Below, piece by piece: positions 54,628 to 64,000 of a DNA stretch of 64,000 nucleotides. A program made the position numbers and the translations under genes. The notes under the pieces are model-generated. The model was not told the origin of the DNA. It did not search any database and worked only from the letters and a program-made list of their open reading frames with translations. Position 1 is the stretch's first letter. Each line of letters begins with the position of its first letter. This stretch comes from Lingula anatina (taxonomy: Eukaryota > Brachiopoda > Lingulata > Lingulida > Lingulidae): positions 146,534-210,533 of the forward strand of contig NW_019775576.1 in the NCBI RefSeq assembly GCF_001039355.2, given 5' to 3'.

Positions 54628-57008
54628 GCTTATTTATTTTGATAGTAAGCAGGATTTGCCTCATTTTGATCAAGATGATTTTCAGTGTAACAAAATTGGA
54701 AAAGTGCGAGAAGGGAAATAGATCACTAAATGCTCTTTAAGACATCGCAAGCTGCAGTGTTGAAGTACTAATTAGTGTGATTTAACAATAATGCTTTGTG
54801 TGCTTTATTGGGCCGATTAATTTTGATCCAAGTTGTGCTGACTTGGTTCATTTTAAACTGACCCATTTTATTCTTTCTTTCTGATAATGGCTTCATAATC
54901 CATGATAGATGTATCACTTGTGATTTTGACATCTCAGGGGCGGATTTAGGCCGTCTTCTGGGTCTTCTGGAAGACGGTCAGATTTTAAAGTTTACATTGA
55001 CGGGTATGTAATATTTTCTGTCGGAAGACGGTCAAAAATTGAGGACGAATTAACAAAGATAAATTGGAAGACTGTCAGAAAATATCTCTGGATCCGCCCC
55101 TGCATCTCACTGCTTCCTTGCATCACATGGTAGTGTAGTAGCACTCACCGCACATTATAGATGTTAGATTTAATGATAGAAAAAAAAAAAAAAAAAAAAA
55201 AAAAACGATGGAGATGGTTGAAGTAGTTGTGGTGGTGGTAGTGGATGTATCCATTGATCATCGTTGCTTGCATTATGTGTGATATAGTTGTTTTTATTGT
55301 GATAGATTTGTGTAGCTATGTTGCCATCATAATGGTGATGGTTGTTGTGTTAAGTGTGATAGTTCCTATCGTGTTGAGCACTAGTAATGTTACTGTTATT
55401 GTTAGTGTTACTTATCAACAGTCAAATTACATGAATGCATTTTAATCATTTGTATTTTAAGATGATATGTTCATTTTGATAAATTTTTAAGCAATTTAAT
55501 ATTAGATGATGTTTGAGCACTGCTAGCAATGTTTTGCAGTTGCTTTGTTGTTGTTGTTTTTAAAACTACCTTTTAATGTTGGATTGATTTTGATTTGATT
55601 TCCTTATGTGGTCACATTTTCATTGTTGCTGTGGCTTGCCTGCATTGTACTAAGTGTGACTTCTCTGCATTGCATTGCCTCTGCTGTGTGAACAGATTTG
55701 AATCGATGAAATTTTTTTTTTAAATTGCTTTTTATCATTGCTGTAAAAACTCAGGGGCTTTAATAATTGAGTAGTCTATACCTTGGAAGATTTAGAAACT
55801 AGGCTGCTAGAACATATGTGTTGGAGAACATAAGTTCCACTTCTCTGAGAAATAAGCTCATGTCCAATTTGACAGTCTCTGGTTGACAATGTATCACTTG
55901 AAAACAGAATTCTTTTAGTCAGAGGTAGGAACTAAGGATTATTTGTAGAGGGTCAAATTTTTTTTTTGTAATTGATGTATTGATGAGGGATAAGGTGTCC
56001 CAAAGATGTGCAGCGATTGATGCAGGCAGGCCACATATGCAGTGATTTGAGCAGACATCTTATGTTCAGATATTTTCATGAAGCAGAACCATTACTGTTC
56101 ACATTGAATGGGCAGGTCATTTTGAAAAAAAAAAAAAAGATACAAAAAAAATTGAAAACCATATTAAAGTTGCTTTTAACCAATCCATAGTTGAAGATGA
56201 GGAAAAACCAGCCAAACCAGTACCTTTTGTGCCAAAGACGCCACGAATGAGGACCAAGCTGAATCATTGGCGCAGTGAGGAGACCATTAACAAATCCATG
56301 CAAGATGTCCGTGTGTGGTCAGGGTCACAGACCAGCCTCGCAGCAAATAGTCCTGCCTTTGTCAATTATAGCCCTGATCCAAATACAATCGACTATCACT
56401 TTAAGCTGCTTGTGATTGGTGGAAGTAATGTAGGAAAGTCGTCTTTTATACTGAGATATTCTGATAACAAGTACAGTCCTGCCTTTGTGGCGACAATTGG
56501 GATCGATTTCCGTATAAAAAATATCAAACATAGAGGGCGTACTGTGCAGCTACAGATTTGGGATACTGCAGGACAGGAGAGATATCGCACCATCACCACT
56601 GCTTGCTTTCGAGGGACAATGGGGTTTGTACTGATGTATGATATCACCTCAGAGCAGAGTTTCAATATGGTGGAGGACTGGTTGACCCAGATAAGAGAAA
56701 ATGCAGATGAGAAAGCCCCTGTTATTATCGTAGGACACAAATGTGATCTGGAAGACAAGCGTGAAGTGTCGTATGAATTGGCACAAAAATTAGCAGATGA
56801 TTTGGAGGTTGATTTTTATGAGGCCTCCGCCAAGGAAGACTACCATGTAAGCCTTGTATTTGACAAACTTGTGGACAAAATAACTAGAGTCTATAAGCCA
56901 AAAGCTCGAAATTTTAGCAAAAATACTGTGCGTCTGCCAAGAAGGGCAGTTTCCATCAGAAGATTTGAAAAGAAATGGACATCAGATGTTGATAAGTGTA
57001 AATGCTAA
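34040..57008 (+). CDS. SPIRE: Predicted Spire-Rab fusion: KIND + four WH2 + Rab3-type GTPase
   Basis: Nine exons: 34040-34292, 48063-48076, 49115-49357, 49788-49913, 50482-50538, 51516-51674, 52079-52165, 52475-52589, 56191-57008. All borders are GT-AG and phases agree, giving 623 residues. Residues 1 to about 212 are a Spire KIND domain ([20 protein letters not shown]...[23 protein letters not shown]), which in Spire binds formin tails. Four actin-binding WH2 repeats follow: [19 protein letters not shown] (233-251), [30 protein letters not shown] and [16 protein letters not shown] linker of about 65 residues then leads to a Rab3-like GTPase (about 420-590) and C-terminal CKC. Canonical Spire instead has a Spir-box and FYVE-like zinc module. 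Upstream sequence is open in frame but AT-rich and looks noncoding. Spire identity is firm; the fusion rests on phase-matched splicing and needs transcripts. Alternatively Spire continues beyond the window and the Rab exon is an alternative end or a nested gene. Confidence 0.78.
35281..35308. repeat. (GT)n microsatellite
   Basis: Pure GT dinucleotide run in the first Spire intron. Confidence 0.95.
38454..38489. repeat. (GA)n microsatellite
   Basis: Pure GA dinucleotide run in the first Spire intron. Confidence 0.95.
43013..43163. mobile_element. 151-bp MITE with 27-bp inverted ends
   Basis: GGGCTCCGTAACTCGAAAGC at 43013 is matched in reverse complement by the segment ending at 43163, with two mismatches in 27 bp. 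I see no clear target duplication. It is in the first Spire intron and unrelated to the protease-region MITE family. Confidence 0.7.
44187..44300 (+). mobile_element. Partial DNA-transposon end (hAT-like)
   Basis: The sequence starts CAGTGTTTTCCCTGGCTTTC, a typical hAT-type terminus, and soon contains a GC-rich palindromic block (GGGGGCATGCCCCC near 44260-44273) that contrasts with the AT-rich intron. The opposite end is not identified, so this is either a truncated copy or one whose other end I did not find. Confidence 0.45.
44743..45410. mobile_element. 668-bp Pack-type DNA transposon with captured RecQ-like exon
   Basis: Terminal inverted repeats of 77 bp (44743-44819 and 45334-45410; start CACCCTGAGCTTCAGAG) are flanked by a perfect 8-bp target duplication, CCTATACG (44735-44742 and 45411-45418). 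Long TIRs with an 8-bp duplication fit Mutator-like or P/hAT-type elements. There is no transposase inside. Instead the interior is GC-richer, has CCAAT-like words and carries a short helicase coding fragment. Both TIRs are nearly identical and the duplication is intact, so the insertion is fairly recent. Confidence 0.85.
45120..45242 (+). pseudogene. RecQ-type helicase fragment inside the transposon
   Basis: Reading from 45120, [20 protein letters not shown] continues into GKSLIFSLI. This is the Q-motif-proximal region and Walker A (PTGYGKS) of RecQ-family DNA helicases. The frame ends at a TGA at 45240-45242 after about 40 codons. No further helicase motifs follow before the right TIR. It looks like a single captured exon; transduplicated host sequence is the simplest explanation. 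Confidence 0.7.
45907..46075. other. Assembly gap (169 N)
   Basis: A run of undetermined bases lies in the first Spire intron. The flanks (45780-45906 and 46076-46460) have a different, GC-richer texture from the surrounding intron, so the gap probably lies in a repeat element that could not be assembled. Confidence 0.95.
47628..47685. repeat. Tandem repeat, 24-bp unit
   Basis: About two and a half copies of a unit containing ATGTATGTGTGAGTGCATGT. It is low-complexity TG-rich sequence in the first Spire intron. Confidence 0.8.
48063..48076 (+). other. 14-nt microexon of the Spire KIND domain
   Basis: GTACAGAATGTCAG is preceded by a strong polypyrimidine tract (TTTCTATTTTTTTAG) and followed by a GTATGT donor. 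Exon 1 ends in phase 1 (a single A), so this exon supplies the bases for Ser-Thr-Glu-Cys-Gln and restores phase 0 for the next exon. Joining exon 1 directly to 49115 would give a stop codon three triplets later. It sits where vertebrate Spire has a Cys-Met-Glu-like stretch just before VIESLG. A conventional exon finder would miss it. Confidence 0.8.
50788..50944. mobile_element. 157-bp MITE with 9-bp target duplication
   Basis: The ends are GGGCTGTAGCGATAGTCCGA and, inverted, GGGGGCGTCTCGATAGTCCG. They are flanked by identical GATAAATTG at 50779-50787 and 50945-50953. Internal copies of a TCCGAAGGTTCA-type word occur several times in both orientations. A 9-bp duplication points to a Mutator-like family. 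It is in the Spire intron between exons 5 and 6. Confidence 0.8.
53488..53553. repeat. (AAT)n-(AAG)n compound microsatellite
   Basis: AAT units pass into AAG units inside the WH2-to-Rab intron, within AAAT-rich flanks. Confidence 0.9.
54583..54623. repeat. (CT)n microsatellite
   Basis: Pure CT run in the WH2-to-Rab intron. Confidence 0.95.
54935..55102. mobile_element. 168-bp hAT-like MITE
   Basis: It starts CAGGGGCGGAT and ends in the inverted ATCCGCCCCTG, with CATCT directly flanking on both sides. Three direct copies of a GGAAGACGGTCA-type word lie inside. CAGGGGCGGA-type termini are typical of nonautonomous hAT elements. The perceived target duplication is only 5 bp, so the family is not certain. 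Confidence 0.7.
56191..57008 (+). CDS. RAB3: Rab3-type GTPase exon with CKC prenylation end
   Basis: This is the last exon of the fusion, described separately because it encodes a whole GTPase without introns. Frame and numbering follow the fusion. The P-loop is GGSNVGKS (428-435), switch I has the [12 protein letters not shown] block, and switch II is [15 protein letters not shown] (475-489) with Q480 intact. [14 protein letters not shown] matches the Rab3 subgroup. G5 is EASAK. The end is CKC, a double geranylgeranylation motif. G4 is HKCD instead of NKCD (H534), and a Lys/Arg-rich stretch replaces the usual Rab3 acidic tail. Residues 352 to about 415 are a Pro-rich linker unrelated to Rab3. 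If expressed alone, the first ATG is at 56247. A retroposed Rab3 cDNA captured by Spire would explain the lack of introns. Confidence 0.85.
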
Positions 57009-60000
57009 GAATGTGTTAGATGTCACAGACTGTTGAGGTTGTGATAAGTTGTTGTGTTCTGAAGAATCTGCCAGGGGCATGTACCACAATTTTTAAGTGA
57101 ACGTTAGCCAAAATTGGTCCAAACTTTTATACCAAAATTTCAGACAACTTTGACCCAATATGAGTCGTTGGTAGAACAGTTAGACATACGATCCACTTTT
57201 TTTAACAAGAAGGATTTAATTTATGTTTCAGGTGGATACTGCTTTATTTCATTTTATTTTAGTGGACTATCAAGGACTTGTCTTTAACTGAATTAGGTCA
57301 TATTTTTAATCCAAAAGTTTAGGCCATTTCCAGCTAAAGCTCTTTTGAAAAGGTCCCCCAGGTGTTACTGAGTGTAAAAGTTGAGATTTTTGACTGTGTT
57401 CGTAGAACATTGGTTGAGCTTTGCCATTATGGCCCAAAATGTGTTAGGAGTGACAGACTTAAAGTAGAGATTTTCCATTGTGTTCTTACTATGCATTACA
57501 GATGAAAGGGTTTGCCAGAAAACATCAAAGTCCCAAGATGCTGCTGACTTTGAATATGAATCTTGCATATGCTTTCAGCTGATTTTTGTTTAAGATTGTT
57601 TTTCATGTGTATTTACTGTCATAGTAGTATTTTTGTTTTAAAATAGATCTGTCACATCTTGTTTTATCTTCTCCATAACATATTGTTTTTGTTTATTGTT
57701 GCTAAGTTAGCATAAGAAGTGAATATACATTATTTTACATAAATATCATGAAGATATTTTTCAATTGAATTTTATTTATAATTTTTCTGAAAATAGTAAA
57801 TATTATTCCATTGTCAGTTTTTTTAAAAACTTTCCTGTGGAAGGTTTTGCAATATATAACATTTGTAACAATTTGTAGACTGCTTTGTTGTTAAAGATAA
57901 ATGCTTATTCACATAATACTAGCTAGGAAAGGCTACACCCTTGCTATTTCCAAATTTGCAATTTTCACTATGCAAGAACAGAGGTTTTTTTGAAGTTAAT
58001 ATTTTTACAGCAAATACTTGTTGTATACTAAGAAGATCATTATTTGATACTAAGTATGCTATGCTCAATTTAGAATGACTAAACTGCCAAATTTGTGCAG
58101 ATCTGTTTTCAGAGTCACATTAAAAAGTGGATTTTCTAAAGTTATATAAAAATTAAGTGAGTTAAATAATATTATTATATCTGAATCTAAATTGTAAATA
58201 TGAAATACGATATCAAACAAAATACTCAAAATGAAGACTTTTATACAACTGAGAAGTGATGATTATGAATTGAAAAGAAAGTTTTTTTACCCTTTTTGAT
58301 ACTAAGTCTTCCACTGTAAAAAAGAAAATCATGACAGTATCAATGTGTTGTATAGTTCTTAGGTTTAAAATGTTATTGCTCATGATATTAGATTTTTTTC
58401 ATAGAGCCATTAATCATGATAATGGGTATTTACTTTGACCAAAAACAACAGGGTGTCATGTGATTTGCAAAAAATAATTCCAAATTAACTTTGGAATTTT
58501 GTATTTGCTAATATTATGATTTTATTGTAAGATTTTGCTGAGGTGAACACATGAACTAACAGGTTTGAATTAATTCATATTTTTTTTCATTTTATATTTA
58601 AAATGTAAAGGGGAAATCCAACATTTTATTAATCTGTACAGGTCTGATGGGATAAACTAAGTTGTTTTATTACTAAATTATTTTGTTTGAGTTATTGTTT
58701 AACTGAAAGAAATGATCGTCATAAGTTATAAACCAGACTGATCGAACAAAATATGTTAAAATGAAACATGGCTTCCCTTATTTATTTTTATTCGTTTCAT
58801 TCCAAAGGTTAATGTGTATCAAAATGGTTTTGTATATTTGAATTGAAATACTCTGTGGAATGCACTATGCAATGGATTCTTTGCATATGTCATTATAATT
58901 TCAAAATATTCCTTAAAACATTGTACATGTCTCTGAATCACTTAAATATTTTAAAATGTTTGAGGAATTTTTTGTTAATTATTGGGAAGATATATTTTTT
59001 CTTAAAATTTTGTTATATTATTTGCTCTCTTTTAAGGGATATTTCATTTAATTATTATATTACCTTGTTTACTTGTAAAAGTAAGGTGCAGTTTCAATTA
59101 AGACTCATTTTACTAAGTAGATCATGTACAATTTAATATTAAAATGTCATTATTACAATTATAGATTAGTACTTTTCTCAGTATGAAATATTAATATGTT
59201 ATTGATATTATTGTAAACATTCAGGCAAATGAAACTTCATAAATTATGATACTATGTAAAACTTTATCACATAATAAATCAGTGTTAGCCAACAGAGCGT
59301 AATCTGCTTTCTATTGTTTGATGTCTTTACTTGAAATTTAAGTTGTCTTTTTTTATCATTGTCTTACATTACTATTTAAATTTTGTTCATTGAGCCTATC
59401 TACCATATCATTGTGACTTCTCTCTTCTATATATTCCAGTAAGTTTATAAAGATGTACTTTTTAAAACGAGTAATTATGCTCAAAGTATAGAGGGAGTTG
59501 TCATATAATGTGAGCGCATCTTATTGGTATGCTGAAAGCATAGTCAAACTGGCATGCTACATGTACTTAGTATTGGGACATTGGAACTATAAAATTGAGA
59601 CATCTTCCCTATTTATTACAGAAATATTACTGCCTTTAGAGAACCAGAACTTCCTTTTCTGTGTGTACTGGCACACATGGGTATATTATTTCTTCATTAT
59701 AGTTTGTCTAGGGAAGTTAACATAGGAATTTGTATTGGGTTGCTGTGGAGATACTTGAAAGTGTGTTGGTGTAGGGTTGCTGTAGGCGTACTTGAAAGTC
59801 AATTGGTATTGGGTTCATGTAGGCAGCCCTCTGGCATTATAGAGTTTACTACATTATAAAGACCATGATATGAGCCTCCCTGGCAGTAATTTAGCAGAAG
59901 AATGTATTTTACAATGAAGGTAAGGTGTATTAGCTAGAGGAAAGGGAAGTGTGTAATTAAGAAACAGGTATAATGACAATTAAATTGCAATATTATTGTT

Positions 60001-60764
60001 ATCTTAATTTGTAAAAGATGAGTAAGAATTTTTATGAACATTGATATATAGGGTACAGTGTGTAACTTTGTGAATTTCTTATGAACCGTGATATGTAGAG
60101 TTCAGTGATCAGGTGTCTTTTTTCATTTCTGATGAGATTTTTATATGTGTGTGTTTGGTTATGCAAAATGATAGAAAAAAATCTTAAAGTTTTATTTTGA
60201 ATGCTTATCCGCTGAATACATTTGTTTTACATAAAAACACCAATTTAAGAGTTGGTAACTATTTTAGAACCAAAGATTGCTTATGAAATACTGAGGAATG
60301 AACTAAATTACACCTGTGCCCCTGCTATTTGCTAGTCTGAAAGCGATGAAATTATTCACGAGTATGTGATAATGGGAATACCTTGCGGAAATAGTTGAGG
60401 TGCCAAACTTGTCTGTTCATCTACTGCATTTTATTTTCTCTTCGGATGAAGGAGTCTATGTTTTTATTGGACAAGATGTCTCAAAAATATCCCTCATAAA
60501 TTTTGATGAGATTTTCAGGATAGACAGTTATTCAGAGGGGGGAAAGAAGTAATCTTTGTGTCTTTTGGTATTTTAAAAGAATTTGAATTGCCTTTTGCCT
60601 AGCTGATGGCTGAGCACTTGGGGTGCCCTCTTTTGTTCAGTATTTTAGGTAAAAACTAAAGAAGGAAAGGGGGTGTGTGTTGGAGGATGGGGAAAAAGCA
60701 AAAGAAAATTGAAGAAAGAAAAGACAGATAAGAAGAGAGGTTGGAAAAATGGATAGGTGGAGGA

Positions 60765-60842
60765 AAAAGCAGATAGGAAAGGTGCATTATAGGGAATTTG
60801 AAAAGCAGATAGGAAAGGTGCATTATAGGGAATTTGAAAAGA
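60765..60842. repeat. Tandem duplication of a 36-bp unit
   Basis: Two consecutive copies of AAGCAGATAGGAAAGGTGCA plus the following bases up to GGGAATTTGAA. The copies are identical, so the duplication is recent. Confidence 0.85.
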
Positions 60843-63269
60843 AAGAAATGAGGAAAGGAAAAAAGGCAGAAATGCAGTCACTTATTGTAAATTGTTTTCT
60901 TTTTAACCCCCAGGAGTCTGACATCAAAGTAATATTTACATGTATATTGCTACTTGGTGTGACTTGGATCATGAAAGAGATTTAACAATAGTTTCTCATG
61001 CAACTTTGAATTAATTTTTTTTCTTGTGGTGGTAGACTGACACAGTTTATTTATTATACTTTATATGCAGATGAATGTATAATGAATTAGTTTATGAAAA
61101 GGAAGTTGGCAACTTTACAGTTGGATATAATTCAAGGGAATAAAAATGAGATACTTAAAAAAGACTTGTTGACTCTGCAAATTACCCAGGGGTGTGTGCT
61201 AATTAGAAAGTGATCATACTGTGTATTTACATCTAATTAAAATAACCAGAGACACAGCAAAGTTGTGTTGTGGAAAAGGATTTTAACACATTTCACCAAT
61301 GTCACATTTTATATCTTTCATGCTTCCTTGTTCAAAATACAAGGTTATTACCTGTTTTGAAGGCAAATAACGGAAGTTTGTTAGGTTTGAGTAAAAGTCA
61401 TAATAATTTTCTCTTGACTTTTTGAGCCTCAATTTGTGTGTGCATTGGCTTGTGTCCGTGCATGCATGCAGTGAATGTTTCATAAGTGTATAAAATGTGA
61501 TGGTTAAGTCCCAAAAAGCCAACCAATCCGAATCGCAAAACACAATTTTGACTCAGCTCACACTTATTTCTGTAATTGTTTCAATGTTTAAGCCAATGTC
61601 TGTTTACTACACTGATGTTTATCTTACTGGATAGCATATTATATAAATAAGGTTTGGAGAAAAAAAAATAGTAGGGACACAGTCATACACCATACTTGTA
61701 CGAACACATCTTCAGTTTTTTTGTCTGAGAAAAATGCAAGTCACTATAATTTATTATTTAGTGGATAACAAAGGTAGAGGTTTAATTCACATTTTTAAAG
61801 TTTCCAGTTGGTGATTTATATCATGAGGTGCACTGATTATGCACAACAGAAGATGGTATGGAGTGATTGCATGTTAATGGGAATTTAAAAAAAATTTGGG
61901 CCTTTAAATAGATTTTACTGTAAAATATTAGCAGATGAGATGATAAAATCCATTTCCACTTCCTAAATGAAATTTTACAGTATCTGCATGTCATTATAAA
62001 ATTAATGTAATCTCCTTATGTGAAAAAATTTCTCATGTGGATTGTATTACCTCATGGTATAATGTATAGTAAATGTGTACTGATATTTACTAAATTCTGG
62101 ATATAAATGTGAATATTGACAACCTCTCTCTCTCTGTACGCCATGGCACTGAAGTATAGTAAACTTAGTAAGTAAATAATATACCAAGGTTGAGTGCAGT
62201 TTTGAGATGTTCCCCAACCTGGGTCGGCGACCTGTGTACACAGAGAGTAGCTCACGATGCTAATGTCAAAGATCAGGCGAGGAATCTGCTGCTTCCTTCT
62301 TCAAAGCTTGGGCTGGTGAGTACCATAAAGAATATACCTGTTCTAATAAGTCACTTACTGAGCTAGTTGTGCATATGCATGGTAAGTTTTATGGTTGTAT
62401 TACAATATTCTACATTACTTGATATGTATCATAGGCTTCTGTCTTTAGAATGGTAAGTGGAAAGTAGATGGGATGTAAAGGAAAAAGTTAAAGGCAGGTG
62501 TAGGGTTTAGAATGACAGTTGTGGTTTAAGTTTTGAATCCGTGTTACCCTCACGTGATAAGAAGAGAGAGCTGTGATGGGAGGATTGAAGTATGTAATTT
62601 CTTAAGCTGAAACATTGATCTTCTAAATTAAATGCTCATCATGACTTGAAAAATGTTCATTATGATAAATTACAGTGTTCAGTTATTAGTATAATACGCT
62701 ATTTCTGTACTAAAGCTTGATCTTGTTTTAGATCTCTCATCCTTGTGTGAAGAATGTAGCCCTATTTGGGTAGAGTTCAAGAAGTCATCGAATGAGGATG
62801 TGAAGGCTCTCAAAAAAACTCAAACCCATTGTAAAAATAGATAATTTGAAATTATAGATAAAAAATAGGATGTAATATTAAATTCAGGGTACCAGTTTGA
62901 CTTATTTAGGATTATCCTAATATGCAGTTTTTAGCATTTTTCTTTTTTTTTCAGCTATTATGACATATTTTTACAATGTGTTAAAAGATAGACCAACAAG
63001 TTTTATACTTGGTGTGTAGATCTATGAATATGATACAGTTTATATATCTAGCCAGTCATTTTATTCATATGGACATGAAGCATTTTCTTTTAGTCATTCA
63101 TATATGAGTTAGATACCAGGTAAATATATCAGATGCCTTGTTATTTCCTCATCGTGACTACTTGGGTCATTATCATGGCCATTTTCTTTGAACTTGGATT
63201 TCGTAATGTGGTCACTCAAAGGCAACTGTCAATTGTGAGATGAGTTACAGTGTGGCTATCTATGGGTTC

Positions 63270-63510
63270 ATTCCCATTAAAACTCTCTGTCTCCATAGAT
63301 CGATCCAACTCTGTGGAGACTCCTGCTGAATGCAATCAGTTCAACAGATAAATGTCTCCTGTTAATTGTTTCCTACCTCTTTGTATGATCACCAGCTTTT
63401 TTGTATTCTACTTAATGCCAAGAGGATTAAATCTGTTAACCTGTTAAAATGACTGCATTCAGCATGAGTCCCCGTGAAGTTGGGTTGATCTACAGAGACT
63501 TTTAATTTCA
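63270..63510. mobile_element. MITE copy 4
   Basis: The left end contains AGATCGATCCAACTCTGTGG and the right end contains the inverted counterpart (GTTGGGTTGATCTACAGAGA). The arms extend further, from CATTCCCATTAAAACTCTC on the left to the matching sequence near 63500. It belongs to the same family as the copies near the proteases. Confidence 0.7.
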
Positions 63511-64000
63511 AGGGGATATTTCTTTCCTGTACTCAAAAGAAACAAATTATTGTAGGGCTAAATTGTTTCACCACTTGACGAAAATGACAGTTCAGTAATT
63601 TGAATGTCGAAGTTGCAGTGGAGTATCCTAGTCTTATGACATTTAGGTGCCTCCTGACCCATTTCACTCTCAGAAAACACCTGTCTGAATTCACACCTCA
63701 CCTCACACCCAACAAAGAGAGGTATTTAACATTATAAAGGAACCGCATGCCTACATGCCTTGGGCTGTCCTTTAGTATGCCTTTCACAACATCATTACAT
63801 GTTCCCCTGTATAGAAGTTACAATGAAGTGAAGACTATTTCATTTAAGAGGGACGGGGAAAATTGGATTAAATGTTTAGGAATGGGATATAAAGTTCAGT
63901 GTCCATTTATTAATAAAAATATTTTGTAGTTTATGCAGATCCAATTTTACCAGTGTAGACATTGTTTCAGAGTGATACTTCAGGGTTTGGGGGGGGGGGG

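Larger units (their letters stand above)
52590..56190 (+). other. Intron between the WH2 exons and the Rab exon
   Basis: Across 3.6 kb I find no additional exon. It contains a trinucleotide microsatellite, poly-A runs, a (CT)n run at 54583-54623 and a small MITE. The donor (GGTAAGA at 52590) and the acceptor (CCATAG at 56190) are acceptable but the acceptor has only a short pyrimidine stretch. Confidence 0.6.
57009..64000. other. AT-rich 3' region without recognised coding exon
   Basis: An AATAAA at 59273-59278 is one of several possible poly(A) signals. I find neither a Spir-box nor a FYVE-like zinc module. The composition resembles the Spire introns, so a longer Spire isoform could still continue past the window. 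A GC-richer block at 62140-62320 ends in a donor-like GTGAGT, with a 24-codon open frame just before it, but has no recognisable homology. Confidence 0.5.

Noticed and set aside
56008-56190. 60-codon open frame before the Rab exon
   Set aside because: It is in a different frame from the Rab exon, contains a poly-A-derived Lys run and ends at the TAG that includes the splice acceptor.
60645-60881. Open frames on both strands with repeated peptides
   Set aside because: They are produced by the 36-bp tandem duplication and purine-rich sequence.

Overview
The window is eukaryotic nuclear DNA, almost certainly from a bilaterian invertebrate. Genes are split by GT-AG introns from under 100 bp to 14 kb, microsatellites and poly-G/poly-A tracts are frequent, and decayed DNA transposons and small inverted-repeat elements are scattered throughout. 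A sterol-14-demethylase-type P450, trypsin-like proteases, Spire and Rab3 fit a marine lophotrochozoan or invertebrate deuterostome. I cannot name the species. There is one assembly gap (45907-46075).

Layout. 1-4.2 kb: no gene recognised. 4.3-11.2 kb (+): a complete P450 gene of the CYP51 family, ten coding exons and 488 codons in one consistent frame, with a TATA box and probably a 5'UTR intron. Its oxygen-activation motif in helix I is abnormal. 13.4-14.7 kb: a dead Tc1-like transposon with both ends visible. 16.3-16.5 kb: a frameshifted THAP zinc-finger remnant. 17.6-26.3 kb: a large inverted duplication carrying two convergent five-exon trypsin-like protease genes, 17901-20874 (+) and 22520-25950 (-). 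Their exon lengths are identical, and in both genes a tandem repeat has grown out of the exon 3 splice-donor junction. 26.6-27.4 kb: inverted-repeat elements. 29.4-31.0 kb (+): a two-exon gene for a small single-pass membrane protein with a charged tail, family unknown.

34.0-57.0 kb (+): the most remarkable locus. Eight exons encode the N-terminal half of the actin nucleator Spire: a KIND domain, including a 14-nt microexon, and four WH2 repeats. The last WH2 exon ends in phase 1. The next exon I can recognise (56191-57008) starts at an AG acceptor in the complementary phase, with an acidic, proline-containing linker running directly into a complete Rab3-type GTPase. That domain ends in a Cys-Lys-Cys prenylation motif and a stop. 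The predicted product is a 623-residue Spire-Rab fusion in which a Rab module stands where Spire normally has its Spir-box and FYVE-like membrane module. The Rab has His in place of Asn in the NKxD guanine-specificity motif. The large introns hold a 668-bp Pack-type transposon with an 8-bp target duplication and a RecQ-like fragment, plus several MITEs. 57.0-64.0 kb: AT-rich sequence with no recognised coding exon, probably 3'UTR and intergenic or intronic DNA.

The genes do not form an operon or pathway. All exon structures are my own reading of splice signals, phase and family similarity; no transcript or database evidence was available.
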